A stretch of 64,000 nucleotides of DNA from Paramacrobiotus metropolitanus (lineage: Eukaryota; Tardigrada; Eutardigrada; Parachela; Macrobiotidae): contig NW_026570231.1 of NCBI RefSeq assembly GCF_019649055.1, positions 1,426,001 to 1,490,000 on the forward strand. The letters run 5' to 3'. The position numbers were made by a program, and so were the translations under genes. This document shows, piece after piece, positions 28,006-38,804 of this stretch. A model generated the notes under the pieces. That model worked only from the letters and a program-made list of their open reading frames with translations. It did not search any database and was not told the origin of the DNA. Each line of letters opens with the position of its first letter. The first letter of the stretch is position 1.

Positions 28006-29913
28006 GGTTTTTTATGAAATTTACTCGTTCGCGCTCGAGCAGAAAGAGGGAGAAATGGACGACTGGAATTGTCAGATTGCTGCATAAGCCGGCAGCTGTT
28101 AATAGCAGGAGAAGTGGTTGTGGTATCCGATTATAATCACCCAACCGAAGGAACCGAAGTTTTACAAGGATTTGATGGGTAACAAGACTAAATTTGTGGT
28201 CAGCCAGTTGTCGGTATTTCCATAAAACGTCGGTCAGTAAAATGTCGGTCAACAATTTAGTAAGTAAGCAAGTTGTCTGGTAAACATTCTGTCAGTCAAC
28301 AAAATGTCGTCAGCAAATCGTCGGTGTCAGTGAATTGTCGTTCAGCAAAATGTCGTTCAGCGATTTGTTGTTTTAGCAAACTGTCGGGTCAACATTTTGT
28401 CGGTCAGCAAACAGTCGTCAGCAAGTTGTCGGTCAGCAAGATGACTGTCAGCGAGTTGTCGGTGTGCCAGTCCACACTGCTCTTCCAGCCGCAGAGTGCA
28501 GGCTGCATTAACAATGATCATGAGATCTTCTCATTCTTCTCCATATATTTTTTCAGTTTTCTTAGAGTTGATTCGACTCAGTCGAATAATTATTTGGTTT
28601 CTTACCAACGGAAAATTTTTACATTGTGCTTTTACGACTTCAGTACGAAACATTCTGTGAGCAGTCAGAAATTGTTGGCGTTTTATTTAGACGATCCCTG
28701 CATCAAATTTCAGTTCGTACTAAATCTATTAATCTAGGCGCTTTGGTTTGCGCGACTTCGGTGTACTTGGCCTTCGTTCAGTCATGTCAGAAAATTCGTC
28801 TCTACCTGCTCGCATTTCCGAATGGCGAATATTGGTCCCGGGAATTGCCGACCAGTTGAAGCATATCTTGATCACTGGGGAAATGAGCGACGTGCAGTTT
28901 GCCGTCGGGCGTCAGTACGGCGACACGAAGATCATCCACGCTCACAAGTCAGCATTAACTTAGTTGACTACCACTTCATGTGGAGCTCTTCGCTTGGGTG
29001 CGAATGAAAATGGTGGTGGGTTGCAGGTTTGTACTAAGCCTCGGGAGCGACGTTTTCCACACCATGTTTAACGGAGGTTTGCCGGAGACTGGCGACACTC
29101 CCATTGATATCCCGGAGATCCTGCCCGAAGCATTCGCTAATATGCTCAGGTGAATACGGTTCAGGATGTCCGAAGACGCGGCGCGATGTAACGATTTGCC
29201 GAACGACCACAGGAACTTGCAGTACAGCTAGTACTTATTATTTGTTCTACTTACGCTGTCATAATGTTAGATACCTTTATACGGGCTCCGTGGATGGGGA
29301 GCTGAAAGCAGAGAACGTCTTCGAGACCATTTATTGCGCTGACAAATACAATCTACCGCCGCTGATGGAACTATGTTTAGAGTTCACCAACACCCAGCTC
29401 ACCGCCGACAACTGTCTAATGTTCCTGGATAAGGTTGGCTCGGTTAAGAGTTAAGACGTGAATACCGCCTATATAGTGATCGGGTGCGTAATTCATAATC
29501 TTTATGAGCAGGTTGCATCTTTCCCCCATTAATGCACCGCGGATTTTGTGGAAAATGCTTGGCCGTCGTCGACGAAGATTGCAAAAACGTTGTGCAGTCG
29601 CTGCAGTTCAGCCTTATCAGACGCGATATACTGGAAATGATATTGAAGCGCAGTACACTGCATGCCGATGAGAACACCATCTACACGGCCGTCGAGAAGT
29701 GTGTTGACCTTCTTTTCATGTCGAAAGCTGCAGTGTCACTTGATTTCTGTGGTTGTAGGTGGTCTGTGGAGGCCTGCGTGCGGGACGGTCTGGAGCCTTC
29801 ACCGACCAACCGCCGTTGTGTGTTGGGGCCAGCGTTGTTTCTCGTTCGTTTCCCGCTGATGACCGATCCGCAACTGGCCACCGGACCCGTCAAGGTAAGG
29901 AACAGCATAATAT

Positions 29914-30110
29914 TGTCACGGTGTCTGCTCGATGTATGAAGCAACCACCCTCGGTGGCTGCTGGTATAGTTTTTATGCGTTTCCGATAGAAATGATCAGA
30001 TTATTGCTTCCTTTTCACATATCTCTGTATTTTTTCCCTTTTGGGCAATAAACTCTTCTTTTGTGAGTGACCCGTGATCTCCCACCTCCAGGTTTATCTG
30101 TTGTTTAGAG
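29914..30110 (+). mobile_element. Possible solo LTR related to the 212-bp LTR family
   Basis: Begins TGTCACGGTGT, like the LTRs at 23285 and 25086, after the same AATAT context. It has AATAAA near 30046. The remainder is diverged and the right end is not definable. It lies in intron 5 of BTB copy A. Confidence 0.35.
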
Positions 30111-30120
30111 GGGTTGTTAG

Positions 30121-30430
30121 ACCTTCCTCGTGACGATGAATCTAAACTTTTAAACCATCGATATAAATCATGGAAGATTGACTTCTCACCTTTTCAGTTA
30201 TCTGAGTAACTGTGCTAGACGTCGTGCAGTGGCAATCGGTGATAGCGCAACTTTCGCGCTGATAGCCATGCCACGAGGCCATCTAACCTTCCTCGTGACG
30301 AGATCGATCTAAACTTTTAAACCATCGATATAAATCATAGAAGATTAACTTCTCACCTTGAGTAATTGTGCTAGACGTCGTGCACGACGACGTGCAGTGG
30401 CAATCGGTGATAGCGCAACTTTCGCGCTGA
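30121..30430 (+). repeat. Tandem duplication, about 145-165 bp
   Basis: Copy 1 at 30121-30262 and copy 2 at 30286-30430 share ACCTTCCTCGTGACGA, TAAACCATCGATATAAATCAT and GGCAATCGGTGATAGCGCAA. Copy 2 has a small internal repeat of ACGTCGTGCACGACG. Confidence 0.8.
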
Positions 30431-31004
30431 CTACTTACTAACTATACTTTAACGATAGAAATTTAAGGATCCGCTTGTATTGTTCTAACGAAAAGCATGC
30501 TGGTTCTCGCAGAGTGGCTTGCTGCTTGATTCCAAACTGCGGGATATCTACCAGTTCCACCATTCCGACACCAAACCACGATTATGCTTCCCGACGAAAT
30601 TCCGGCTGGGTTCGATGGTGTCCATCTTCAGCGGACATACTGAATACATTTACAAAGAGCAAGTGTTTGTTGACGTTGATTCACCGGGTGCGTGCTGCTG
30701 GCCGGCCAAGATTATCGGGAAACACGGAACGGATGCTCTCGTTGCGCTGAACGATGGAGTAACGATACAACAGTGCGCGCCATCCAGGATCGCTCGGGCC
30801 GTGGATGTGCTGAAGAAAGCATCAAAAGCTTATGGTAACTCGCCCCGGGTTGTCTGACTGCGAAGCAAACACGTTGCCTGGAACACAGGAGCCTTACACG
30901 TTGTCAACGTTAACAAGCAATGGCACTTTGCACGATTTTGTGACTTAACGGTCAGTCGAGCCCAGATGGCCACCTGGAAAGTATGTGGTGTGCAATAGAT
31001 GGTC

Positions 31005-32489
31005 CTACTTCGACTAACAGCTACGCTTGGTAATCGGCTGACTCTGTCAGCTGCAGTTGATGTGAGCCGCTCGGTGCTTAGTTGAGTGAGCGCGTGTCGT
31101 TCTAATTAAAGCTGTCCGGATCGCGTTGATATTATGCAGTGTACGACCACTCGTTCAGGGAAGGCAGTAAAAATGAGCAGTAAAGTGAATCGAATCCTAG
31201 TCCAATACACGGGTAACGACTAAATAGTGATTCTGACAGCTAACCCCAAAGTCTCATTTCCCATCCGGCAACTGGTTGTCCATACGTTGGCATGTACGCA
31301 CATTTTAATCGATTATGGACCAGATATTTCAAAGGTCCGCTGGAATATGTATTTTGGCGCCGATGCTCGCCAGAGACAACTGGCGATTCAAATCGCCTAC
31401 GAGCTAGAATGAAATTGCCTTGATAAACTGCACAGTAATAGTACACCGGAGAAACTGGCAGAAAGGCCAGGTGTATCGATAACATGATAATCGACGACCA
31501 GTGAACCTGTCAAATCACCGGCACCAAATTAGGAGGAACAAAACTCACGGCTTAGCAAGTGCTGTTATGATTCCGTGTTGCTGAAGAGACTCTTGCACTT
31601 GCCATTTTAGAAGGTGATCAGTTTACGTTTTGAGGTCGCACGGGTGGTCGCATCGAGCCCACCGAATCTGCTTTCTCCTACGACCCGAAATCGGATCAGC
31701 GGAATAAGATATGATATATCCAAAAATTCCTAGTGCCAATTTGGCGCCTCGGTGGCGCCTGGTTCGTTGTGCCTTCTGCTGCGCCAGTTGCGGTTTAACA
31801 TTGCGGTATTAAGTACAAGATCTATACTACGCGCGGCGCCCCATAGTTTTGAGATCTCTATAACCATAAAACTTTTGGAAAAACGGACAACGCCATTAGA
31901 TCCGGGATAGTTCAGAAGTGGCCGGCATGTGTTTTTTTTATGAAAATATCGAGCCGGCATCAAGCCGGCATCAAGACCAGATTGATCCAACCCATCTTAA
32001 AGGTCACCTTGAAACTTAGAAATATTTGCCTAGATACAATACAAAATACCAATTGACATAATTATCACACTAATTAAACCGAAAAATAAATAAATTATTG
32101 TACTTATTCAAACACTCGCGTTATTCAAACATTGCTGCCGGTGTTGCCGACCTCGAAACACGTTTAAAATCACCCGATATAGAATGTAAAAATATCAAAT
32201 ATAAAATCAATACGAAAAATCACTGGACGAGTGAGTGACCGAAACACTATCACCGACCACTGAGCGGAATCTCTAGATGAGTGAGTCATCGAGCGGGCTT
32301 TGCTCTTGCTCACCTAACGCTGGACAGTAGTTGTAGCAGGGTCACATCCTCACCTAGCGATTTTTCTCCTTACCTAGCGATATTTCTTACTGGACAGGTT
32401 GAGCTCGGTCAGTCACTCACCTAGTGATTGAGTGTGTCAAAAAATTGTGTCAAAAAATTGCTAGTGATTGAGTGTGTCAAATTGAGTAC
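31005..32489. other. intergenic, no gene recognised
   Basis: Short frames only (for example 31227-31412), with no recognisable domain. AT-rich around 32030-32230. Confidence 0.35.
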
Positions 32490-32820
32490 GTGACCGAGCT
32501 ACCACCACTGTCCAGTGCCCAGAACCCGTTAGGTGAAAGAGTACCGAGATACCACTACTGTCCAGTGCACAAACTCCGTTAAGTGATTTAGTGACCGAGC
32601 TACCACTGCTGTCCAGTGCATAGATCCCGTTAGGAAGATGGGTGACAGAGCTACCAATACTGCCCAGCGCACAGAGCCCGTTAGGTGAACGCGTGACCGA
32701 GCTAACACTACTGTCCAGTGCATAGATCCCGTTAGGTAGGTGGGTGACCAAGCTACCAAAGCTATCCAGTGCACAGAGCCCGTTAGGTGAACGTATGACC
32801 AAACTGCAATATTACTGAGC
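32490..32820. repeat. 51-bp minisatellite, about 6.4 copies
   Basis: Units start at about 32490, 32541, 32591, 32642, 32693, 32744 and 32795, each with GTGACCGAGCTACCA, CTGTCCAGTGCA and CCGTTAGGT. 51 is 17 codons, so minus-strand frames stay open through it (repeating LTGSVHW or NGLCALDS). I regard these frames as an artefact of the period. Confidence 0.85.
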
Positions 32821-33212
32821 AAAATAGAGCAGGACCTGCTAAGTTCTTAATGGGTGACCTATCTAGCACCACTGTCCAGTCTTAGCGTCCTTTTAGTTTG
32901 TAATGTGATACTCTCGTGGGCGATTAGATTCGGATGGTTTTTGGCTAAGATAATTTAACGAAAAATGATCTGTAAAGTCAAAGTAATTGCGTTCGACTGC
33001 ACGAAACCAAAACATCCATTTTTTTATAAAATTTTTGTTATCGGGCCCTTCAGATTTATCCGTTCTAAGTTAACAATCCGTAAACCGGCCAAGGAGTTTA
33101 GAACCCAAGAAACGCGGAGGCGAAGCCGAGGCTGTTTCTTGTAATAATATATGTTGCGGTGCGGTATATATTGCGGTGTATAACACGGGTGTGCACTGCT
33201 TCCTCAATGCAG

Positions 33213-34054
33213 TACTTCGAATGCTGCCTTATATGGGCTCCCCTTATATTACTCTCCCTTATCTGGGCTCCCCAGCAATATGAGCAACCCTCTACATGGG
33301 CGGTTACGTTATTACTCACACTTTCGCAGCTGTTACCAGAGTTATGCCTGACTGAAATTTTTGATTTATTTAAAATACTTTATACTTATTTTGCCAGTAC
33401 GTTTGTAACATTTAGTTTGTTTCAAAGTGCTCAGGTTGCATCAACGACAGATTCAAAATCTTTCTAAAATTAAAATCTTTCTAAATTCAAAATCTTTCTA
33501 AACGTTGCCCGCTTAAATGCACTAAGAACCCCATGAAAAAAATAATGTGACATGAAATTTCGGCATTTTTCAGTTATGCCTGACTGAAATTTTTGATTTA
33601 TTTAAAATACTTTATACTTATTTTGCCAGTACTTTTGTAACATTTAGTTTGTTTCAAAGTGCTCAGGTTGCATCAACGACAGATTCAAAATCTTTCTAAA
33701 ATTAAAATCTTTCTAAATTCAAAATCTTTCTAAACGTTGCCCGCTTAAATGCACTAAGAACCCCATGAAAAAAATAATGTGACATGAAATTTCGGCATTT
33801 TTCAGTTTGTTCATTGGCAAATCCGGTTGAAATTAATGAAAAATATTATTGTATAGATAATATACATAAATATTATTCGGATGTGAAATTTCGGAATTCT
33901 TTGGTGTGCTCACTTGTAAATCCGGTTGAAAGAAGTAGAAAGGGTTCTGCTATAAATCCGATAAATTTAATTTGACGGGTATTGCTAACAAGCCGGGAGC
34001 CCAGATAAGGGAGAGTAATATAAGGGGAGCCCATATAAGGCAGCATTCGAAGTA
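33213..34054. mobile_element. Inverted-repeat element with about 60-bp ends
   Basis: The left end 33213-33272 and right end 33995-34054 are inverted copies of a sequence containing CTTCGAATGCTGCCTTATAT and ACTCTCCCTTATCTGGGCTC. There is no transposase. The interior holds the 232-bp tandem duplication at 33341-33804. It is probably a non-autonomous DNA transposon; a target duplication is not clear. Confidence 0.65.
33341..33804 (+). repeat. 232-bp direct tandem duplication
   Basis: Two copies (33341-33572 and 33573-33804) are nearly identical; I see one difference (acgttt versus actttt). Within each, ATTCAAAATCTTTCTAAA is itself repeated. Confidence 0.88.
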
Positions 34055-34319
34055 GTGTTATTTGATGTTCAGATAACGTCGTAACTTACGCTGCTGCAAC
34101 CGTGGTATCAAATTTATCAATTTTTTCAGACTGGCTTTCCATTTAATCTGTAGCGTATTTCTGGATAGGTTGTCACTTGTCACTTTGTCAGCTTTCTCAG
34201 CTTTACGTATGAAGAAAACAGCACCGTCCAATGAATAATGCTGCCGTGTTGCTGGCGCTCTAGTCCGCACGAGCGCTGTCGTTGGGCGCATAAACGCAGT
34301 GCGAAATGCTTGAGTTATG

Positions 34320-35671
34320 AATCATGACGATAAGGCGGATAAGCATAACCCATAACAGCATAACAGTTACTGGAGCTTAAGAAAATTCCGCTCTGTGCTT
34401 AGGTATCGAATTTACTGGCCATTTGACCGATGAAATAATGCAGTACGAGTAGTCACTGACTACTAGTGAGAGCCAGCCTACTAGCCAGATAGTGATGGAA
34501 AAACTAAAATTAGCCGACTAATTAGTCGGTTAACGTCGGTTAACCTGGGTAAAACCAAAACAATTAGTTTAACAATTTTAGGTAGCTAAAAAAATTAGTC
34601 ATGAATTTTTAGTTGACTAAAATTTTTAACCGAGTCAATTTTAGCTACCAAAACTTGAAGGTTAACCGGGGTTAACCAATTTTATTTATTGGTCTTTTTT
34701 TCCCAGTAAAAATACGGCAAAATTACTGTATATCGCTCATAACCGAACTGTATATTATAATCTACACCCGGGCGTAGGGGTGACAACTTGACAGTGTGGC
34801 ATTCTGCCTAACCGGCCCACTTACCAGCTACTATCAATCACCGTCGTTACGGCCTGTTTTTATTTTACTGTCGCAATTTATTACCATAAGATTAACGGGT
34901 AATTTAACGTGTTAAATGCTGTGAAATTTGTAATTGTCACTTTACTGACTTGACTTCAGAATTTTCACTTTAACTCAAGCGGGTGTTTTACGGACGGTTC
35001 ATAAATGCCGATACTAGAGTAGGCAACATTAGTATCGTGATCTATCTGTAGGTACATAAAACCGTATAAAAACAAAATCATATGAAAACAACTTTTAATT
35101 ATAAGAATTATAATTAGTTTCCGTTAACTTTGGTTAACCGACTAAGAATTTTAACCAAACCACTTTTAGTCGCTAAAAGTTTTAGCCAAGAAAATTTAGT
35201 TGACTAAAAGTTTTAACCAAGCCGATTTAGGCGGCTAAAGCTTTTAACCAAGTTTTTAGTTTAACCGAATTTAGTTTAGCTTAGTTTTTCCATCACTATA
35301 GCCAGAATATGCATGACAGTGTTTATATTCTGTTAGCTGTGTTTATTAAACACAAAAAAGAAATCATTCCAAGTTCAGTGATTACACTTTACGCGTAGGC
35401 GGAACTGGAAGCATGCACATTTAGCTACATGGTAACCAGTTTTGCTGCCTGAGAAAGAAAATCTATCTCTTGTAATTTGGAGGCATATTTCCGGCCATGT
35501 AATATTCCCGACTACCTATCGCTGATCATATGAACTTTGCACCAACCGTTCATGTCTCCCAGCGGAAAACAATCTCCCGATGCATCGTGATTTGAATTGC
35601 TGCTACCTGCAGAAAATTTTAATTCCCTTTAGGTTCTTTTCTGCCAGAGCTGGGTAGCTCGTCATTTCATC
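34320..35671 (+). repeat. Segmental duplication upstream of BTB copy B (hAT inserted)
   Basis: With the hAT element removed, this matches 46500-47098 upstream of BTB copy C: AACAGTTACT, GCATAACAGTGTTTAT-like, GACGGAACTGGAAG, ACATTTAGCTACATGG and GCTCGTCATTTCATCATG. Weaker similarity reaches 54430-54560 upstream of copy E. The hAT insertion is present only in copy B, so it is younger than the duplication. Confidence 0.7.
34490..35298. mobile_element. hAT-type non-autonomous transposon (MITE), 809 bp
   Basis: Inverted ends TAGTGATGGAAAAACTAA and its complement, flanked by an 8-bp duplication TAGCCAGA (34482-34489 and 35299-35306). An 8-bp target site and TAGTG/CAGTG-type ends are hallmarks of hAT transposons. 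The subterminal 200 bp on both sides are built from repeated TTAGCCGACTAA / GGTTAACC words in inverted orientation, the usual place for transposase binding sites. There is no coding region inside. Confidence 0.85.
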
Positions 35672-37329
35672 ATGGCCGGAAATTCGTCACAATGGCGTAT
35701 AGCACATCTAGAGATTGCAGACCAGGTGAAGTATACCTGGGTCACTGGTGGCATGGTGGATGTTCACTTCGCCGTCGGGAGGCAGCGTGGGGAAGCGAAA
35801 ACATTTTCAGCTAGCAAGTCGGTCCTTTCGCCCTTCTGGTGACTGCCAGTTTGCTGCGCTTACTGGCTTACAACATGGAAGTTTCACTGCAGGAACGTCT
35901 TGAGCCTTGCCAGCGACGTGTTTGAAACCATGTTTTACGGGAGTTTGCCGAAAAGTGGCCACAGTGAGACTCCCATCGATATTCCGGAAATTCTGCCGGA
36001 AGTTTTCACGATAATGCTTAAGTGAGTACCACCAGAAATGCTTTAGAATTCGTCGCCGGCATAACTGTTAGTGAGTGCAGCTGTCAAAGAATTTTGTATG
36101 CAAACTATGCATCTTAGGTATCTGTATACTCGAGCCGTGGATGACAACGATCTGGCACCCGAAAATGTTTTCGAGATTTTATACTGTGCGGACAAGTACA
36201 ATCTATCGCATCTGACCGAATTCTGTCTGCTGTTCATCACCACCACTCTGAGCGCCAGCAACTGTCTAGTCTTCCTCGGAAAGGTTGGTTGTACAACTTG
36301 TACTGTATGAAATACAGTTCATACAGTACAGTCACTACAGTGTATTATAGCATGAAGGTGCCTAACCGCCGTTCATGCCTTATAATCCAGTGTTCTTCTG
36401 CGCAGGCTAAAAATTCGAAGCATGAGTGCGCTGCAAGATATATGGAAAAGTGCTTAACATTGGTGGATGCGGAGAGCAAAACCGTATTCCAGTCAAACGA
36501 TTTCAGCGTTATCGAACGGGACACACTGGAAATGATTTTGCAGCGCAATACATTGTCCATTGACGAAAATACCATTTATACTGCCGTGAAGAAGTCCGCT
36601 GTCTTCGTTTTGCGTTAAATGTTGCAATTTAAGACTGTAGCTGTTCGCTTCTAGGTGGTCAGCAGTTGCTTGTTCAAGACGGTCGGGAGCGGTCACCGAA
36701 GAACCGCCGGGAGCTGCTTTGAGCGGCGCTGTTTCTCGTTCGTTTCCCTCTCTTGACCGATGCGCAGCTGGCTAACGGACCGGTTAAAGTAAGTTGTTGC
36801 CAGCAACGTAGCATGTTAATAAACAGTTATTCCTTTTTCCCAGAGTGGTTTACTGACTGATTCGGAGCTGCGACAGATTTATCAGTTTAAGCACTCCGAC
36901 AATAAACTACAGCCACCGTTTCCAATGGAACCGCGACAAGGCTCAGTGTTGCAGATCGGCGATGCCGAATTCTTGCACAACGAGGAAGTGTTCGTTGACA
37001 TCGATGCACGGGCTTCCTATTGGTGGCCGGCAAAGGTTATCGGGATTCGTGGAGCGAACTTTATTGTTATTATACGGAATAAACATAAAATTGCGGAACA
37101 GTGTGCGCCGGATAAGATTGTACGGGCCTCGGACATTCTGAAAAACGATCAAAATGTTTTCCTGCATCGCTTTGGGCACCCGGACTGCGAAGCCACATAT
37201 GTTGGTCCTTCGAAGGTTTTGCACGTCGTCAATCTTTAAAGCCCCCGATACGACGAGCGTCTGTGCCCGTTTATTAATCTTAGAATCAGTCGCGCCCAGA
37301 TGGCCACTTGGAAATCATCGATTGAGTAA
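35672..37329 (+). pseudogene. BTB-BACK-WWPA family, copy B (degenerate)
   Basis: Exons 35672-35817 (MAGNSSQWRIAHLEIADQ), 35893-36021 (NVLSLASDVFETMFYGSLPK), 36118-36283 (YLYTRAVDDNDL), 36406-36593 (YMEKCLTLVDAES...DTLEMILQRNTL), 36655-36788 and 36844 onward. Exon 5 is two bases shorter than in the intact copy E, so it shifts frame, and it has a TGA in the continuing frame. Exon 6 keeps the module YWWPAKVIGIRGANFIV but has a TAA at 37237-37239 just after HVVNL, with the rest of the conserved tail (MATWKSS) still readable to 37329. It is probably a dead copy. Confidence 0.8.
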
Positions 37330-38690
37330 TAGATGGCCAAACTGAACCACTGGTAGTGCACGAGGTGGCAAACTTAATTTTTCGGTAATTATGTGCGATG
37401 TGTTGGATTTCTGCTTTATATATGCGCAGGTCTGTTGTTATCTCTGATACTTCAGTCTCTGCTCGAACACGAAAAACATAGTACTGTATTTCATGTTATT
37501 TTTTTTGTTTACTCACGGCGAGTTAAAATGCTTACGGTTAGTTCAGCCATCGACAGTAGCCGGCAAGTTCGCGCAGCGTGAACAGTCAGCCTTTCCACGT
37601 AAATCCAGCTGGCCGAAATCCGTGCTTGTCAGTGAAAATACGGCGCCATTACCGGTTTGTGATAGTCACCCAAGCATTCAGTATATGCACGTACGCTGTA
37701 CAGATACATTACACCTTCTTTGCTTGTACCTTCTTAAACCTGCTGCGTAGCGTGAAACTATTGTACAGAAAAACACGAGTGAGCAGACTGTATAAATTGA
37801 CTGACATCACTCGTTTTACTTAACAGCAGGATAACATGATAGAAATGAAAGAAACTTATCGCACTGAACACTGTAGTGAGAGTCAATGCAATTACATGGA
37901 TACGATATCGCCTGTGGCCCGGCAAAGTAACAGGGCTTGGAAAATATATTAATGTAGTGCAGATCTTGGCAGGAATTGGGTAATGGTCAATAGTGTCGGG
38001 CAGCGCTAAATCTAAGACTACAATTAAACGACCACTTTTAGTACGAGTATTTAAATTTTAAATATGAATTAATGTGATCATTGAACATATTATGCAGTAT
38101 TTGACAATTCGGTCGGTGCTGTTTAATACGAAACACCTAACGACGCAATCCTCGGTAGTCGGTAGACAACTTCTGTCGGTAGATAAGTCTGGAAGTCGAT
38201 TGCGGTTTCAAAAAAAACAGGGCAACATCTTTGTAGTCGCTTGGGCGCGTACATAGACATTGCAACAAGAATCCAGAACGTACACAATTCTTGAAAGACT
38301 TGTAAACGTACGTCAGCATTCACTGTACATAATAATTCCAGCAAGTGCCTTGAAGTGTTTCTTGCCAACAATCAACAAATGCTTCGCAGCATTGATTATC
38401 GACATCTGGTCTCGTATGCGGCAAAACGCTTTAGCAAGCACTTTTACAAGTGTCAGTTCTTCCTGTCAGCGGTGGTGGTGATGCCTGCTTTGCAGAAAAG
38501 GATCGTGAGATAAGAATTTTTCGGTATTTTATGAGTGCGATTCTTCTTGTAAAACTGGCATCACGTTGCTTGTTCTAAGAACTGACAGGTGGCCTATGTA
38601 AAACTTTTGCTGAAACTGAGACAACTCTTGAACGGAAGGACGTTCGGCACGTTTCGTTGCGCACTGCATTTTTTGGTAGGCGTTGATGAT
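37330..38690. other. intergenic, nothing recognised
   Basis: Spacer between BTB copy B and the protease gene. No convincing frame or repeat apart from the TATA box at its right end. Confidence 0.35.
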
Positions 38691-38691
38691 G

Positions 38692-38700
38692 TATAAAAGG
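38692..38700 (+). promoter_or_regulatory. TATA box of the cystine-knot/astacin gene
   Basis: TATAAAAGG, about 105 bases before the ATG at 38805, followed by a pyrimidine-rich stretch. A good core-promoter match by sequence and position. Confidence 0.55.
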
Positions 38701-38804
38701 AACTGGAACTTTTTCGTCTTCTCTCATAAATACCTATAATTAAGTATTTTTTCGCTTTTGAAATACCGTAACTGTAAGGTTGTTGAGGATTTTAAATACC
38801 AGCG

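Larger units (their letters stand above)
26330..28475. repeat. Foldback-like structure: inverted TTGCTGACCGACAA arms around a minisatellite
   Basis: The left arm (26330-26465 and 26633-26730) is made of diverged copies, about 15 bp apart, of GCTGACCGACAA. The right arm (28190-28470) is made of the reverse complement, TTGTCGGTCAGC. The minisatellite at 26940-28005 lies between. A MITE (26466-26632) has jumped into the left arm. Arms built of short tandem repeats in opposite orientation recall Drosophila Foldback-type transposons, but that is an analogy only. Confidence 0.55.
28784..31004 (+). pseudogene. BTB-BACK-WWPA family, copy A (degenerate)
   Basis: Six exons on the family pattern: 28784-28947 (MSENSSLPARISEWR...MSDVQFAVGRQYGD), 29027-29149 (FVLSLGSDVFHTMFNGGLPE), 29271-29433 (YLYTGSVDGEL, CADKYNLPPLMELC), 29512-29698, 29759-29894 (NRRCVLGPALFLVRFPLM) and 30513 onward (SGLLLDSKLRDIYQF). 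Exon 4 is one base short and has an in-frame TAA near 29530. Exon 6 has a TGA at 30855-30857, after which the same frame continues to GALHVVN and MATWK as in the other copies. The WWPAK site reads CWPAK here. Intron 5 contains an LTR-like relic and a tandem duplication. I infer a pseudogene, though a shortened product is possible. Confidence 0.75.

Noticed and set aside
26970-28017. Open frames of more than 300 codons on both strands (LRN and RFL repeats)
   Set aside because: Products of a 9-bp minisatellite; a period divisible by three keeps all frames free of stops, and no gene context is present.
32461-32822. Two repeat-bearing minus-strand frames
   Set aside because: Explained by the 51-bp minisatellite period.
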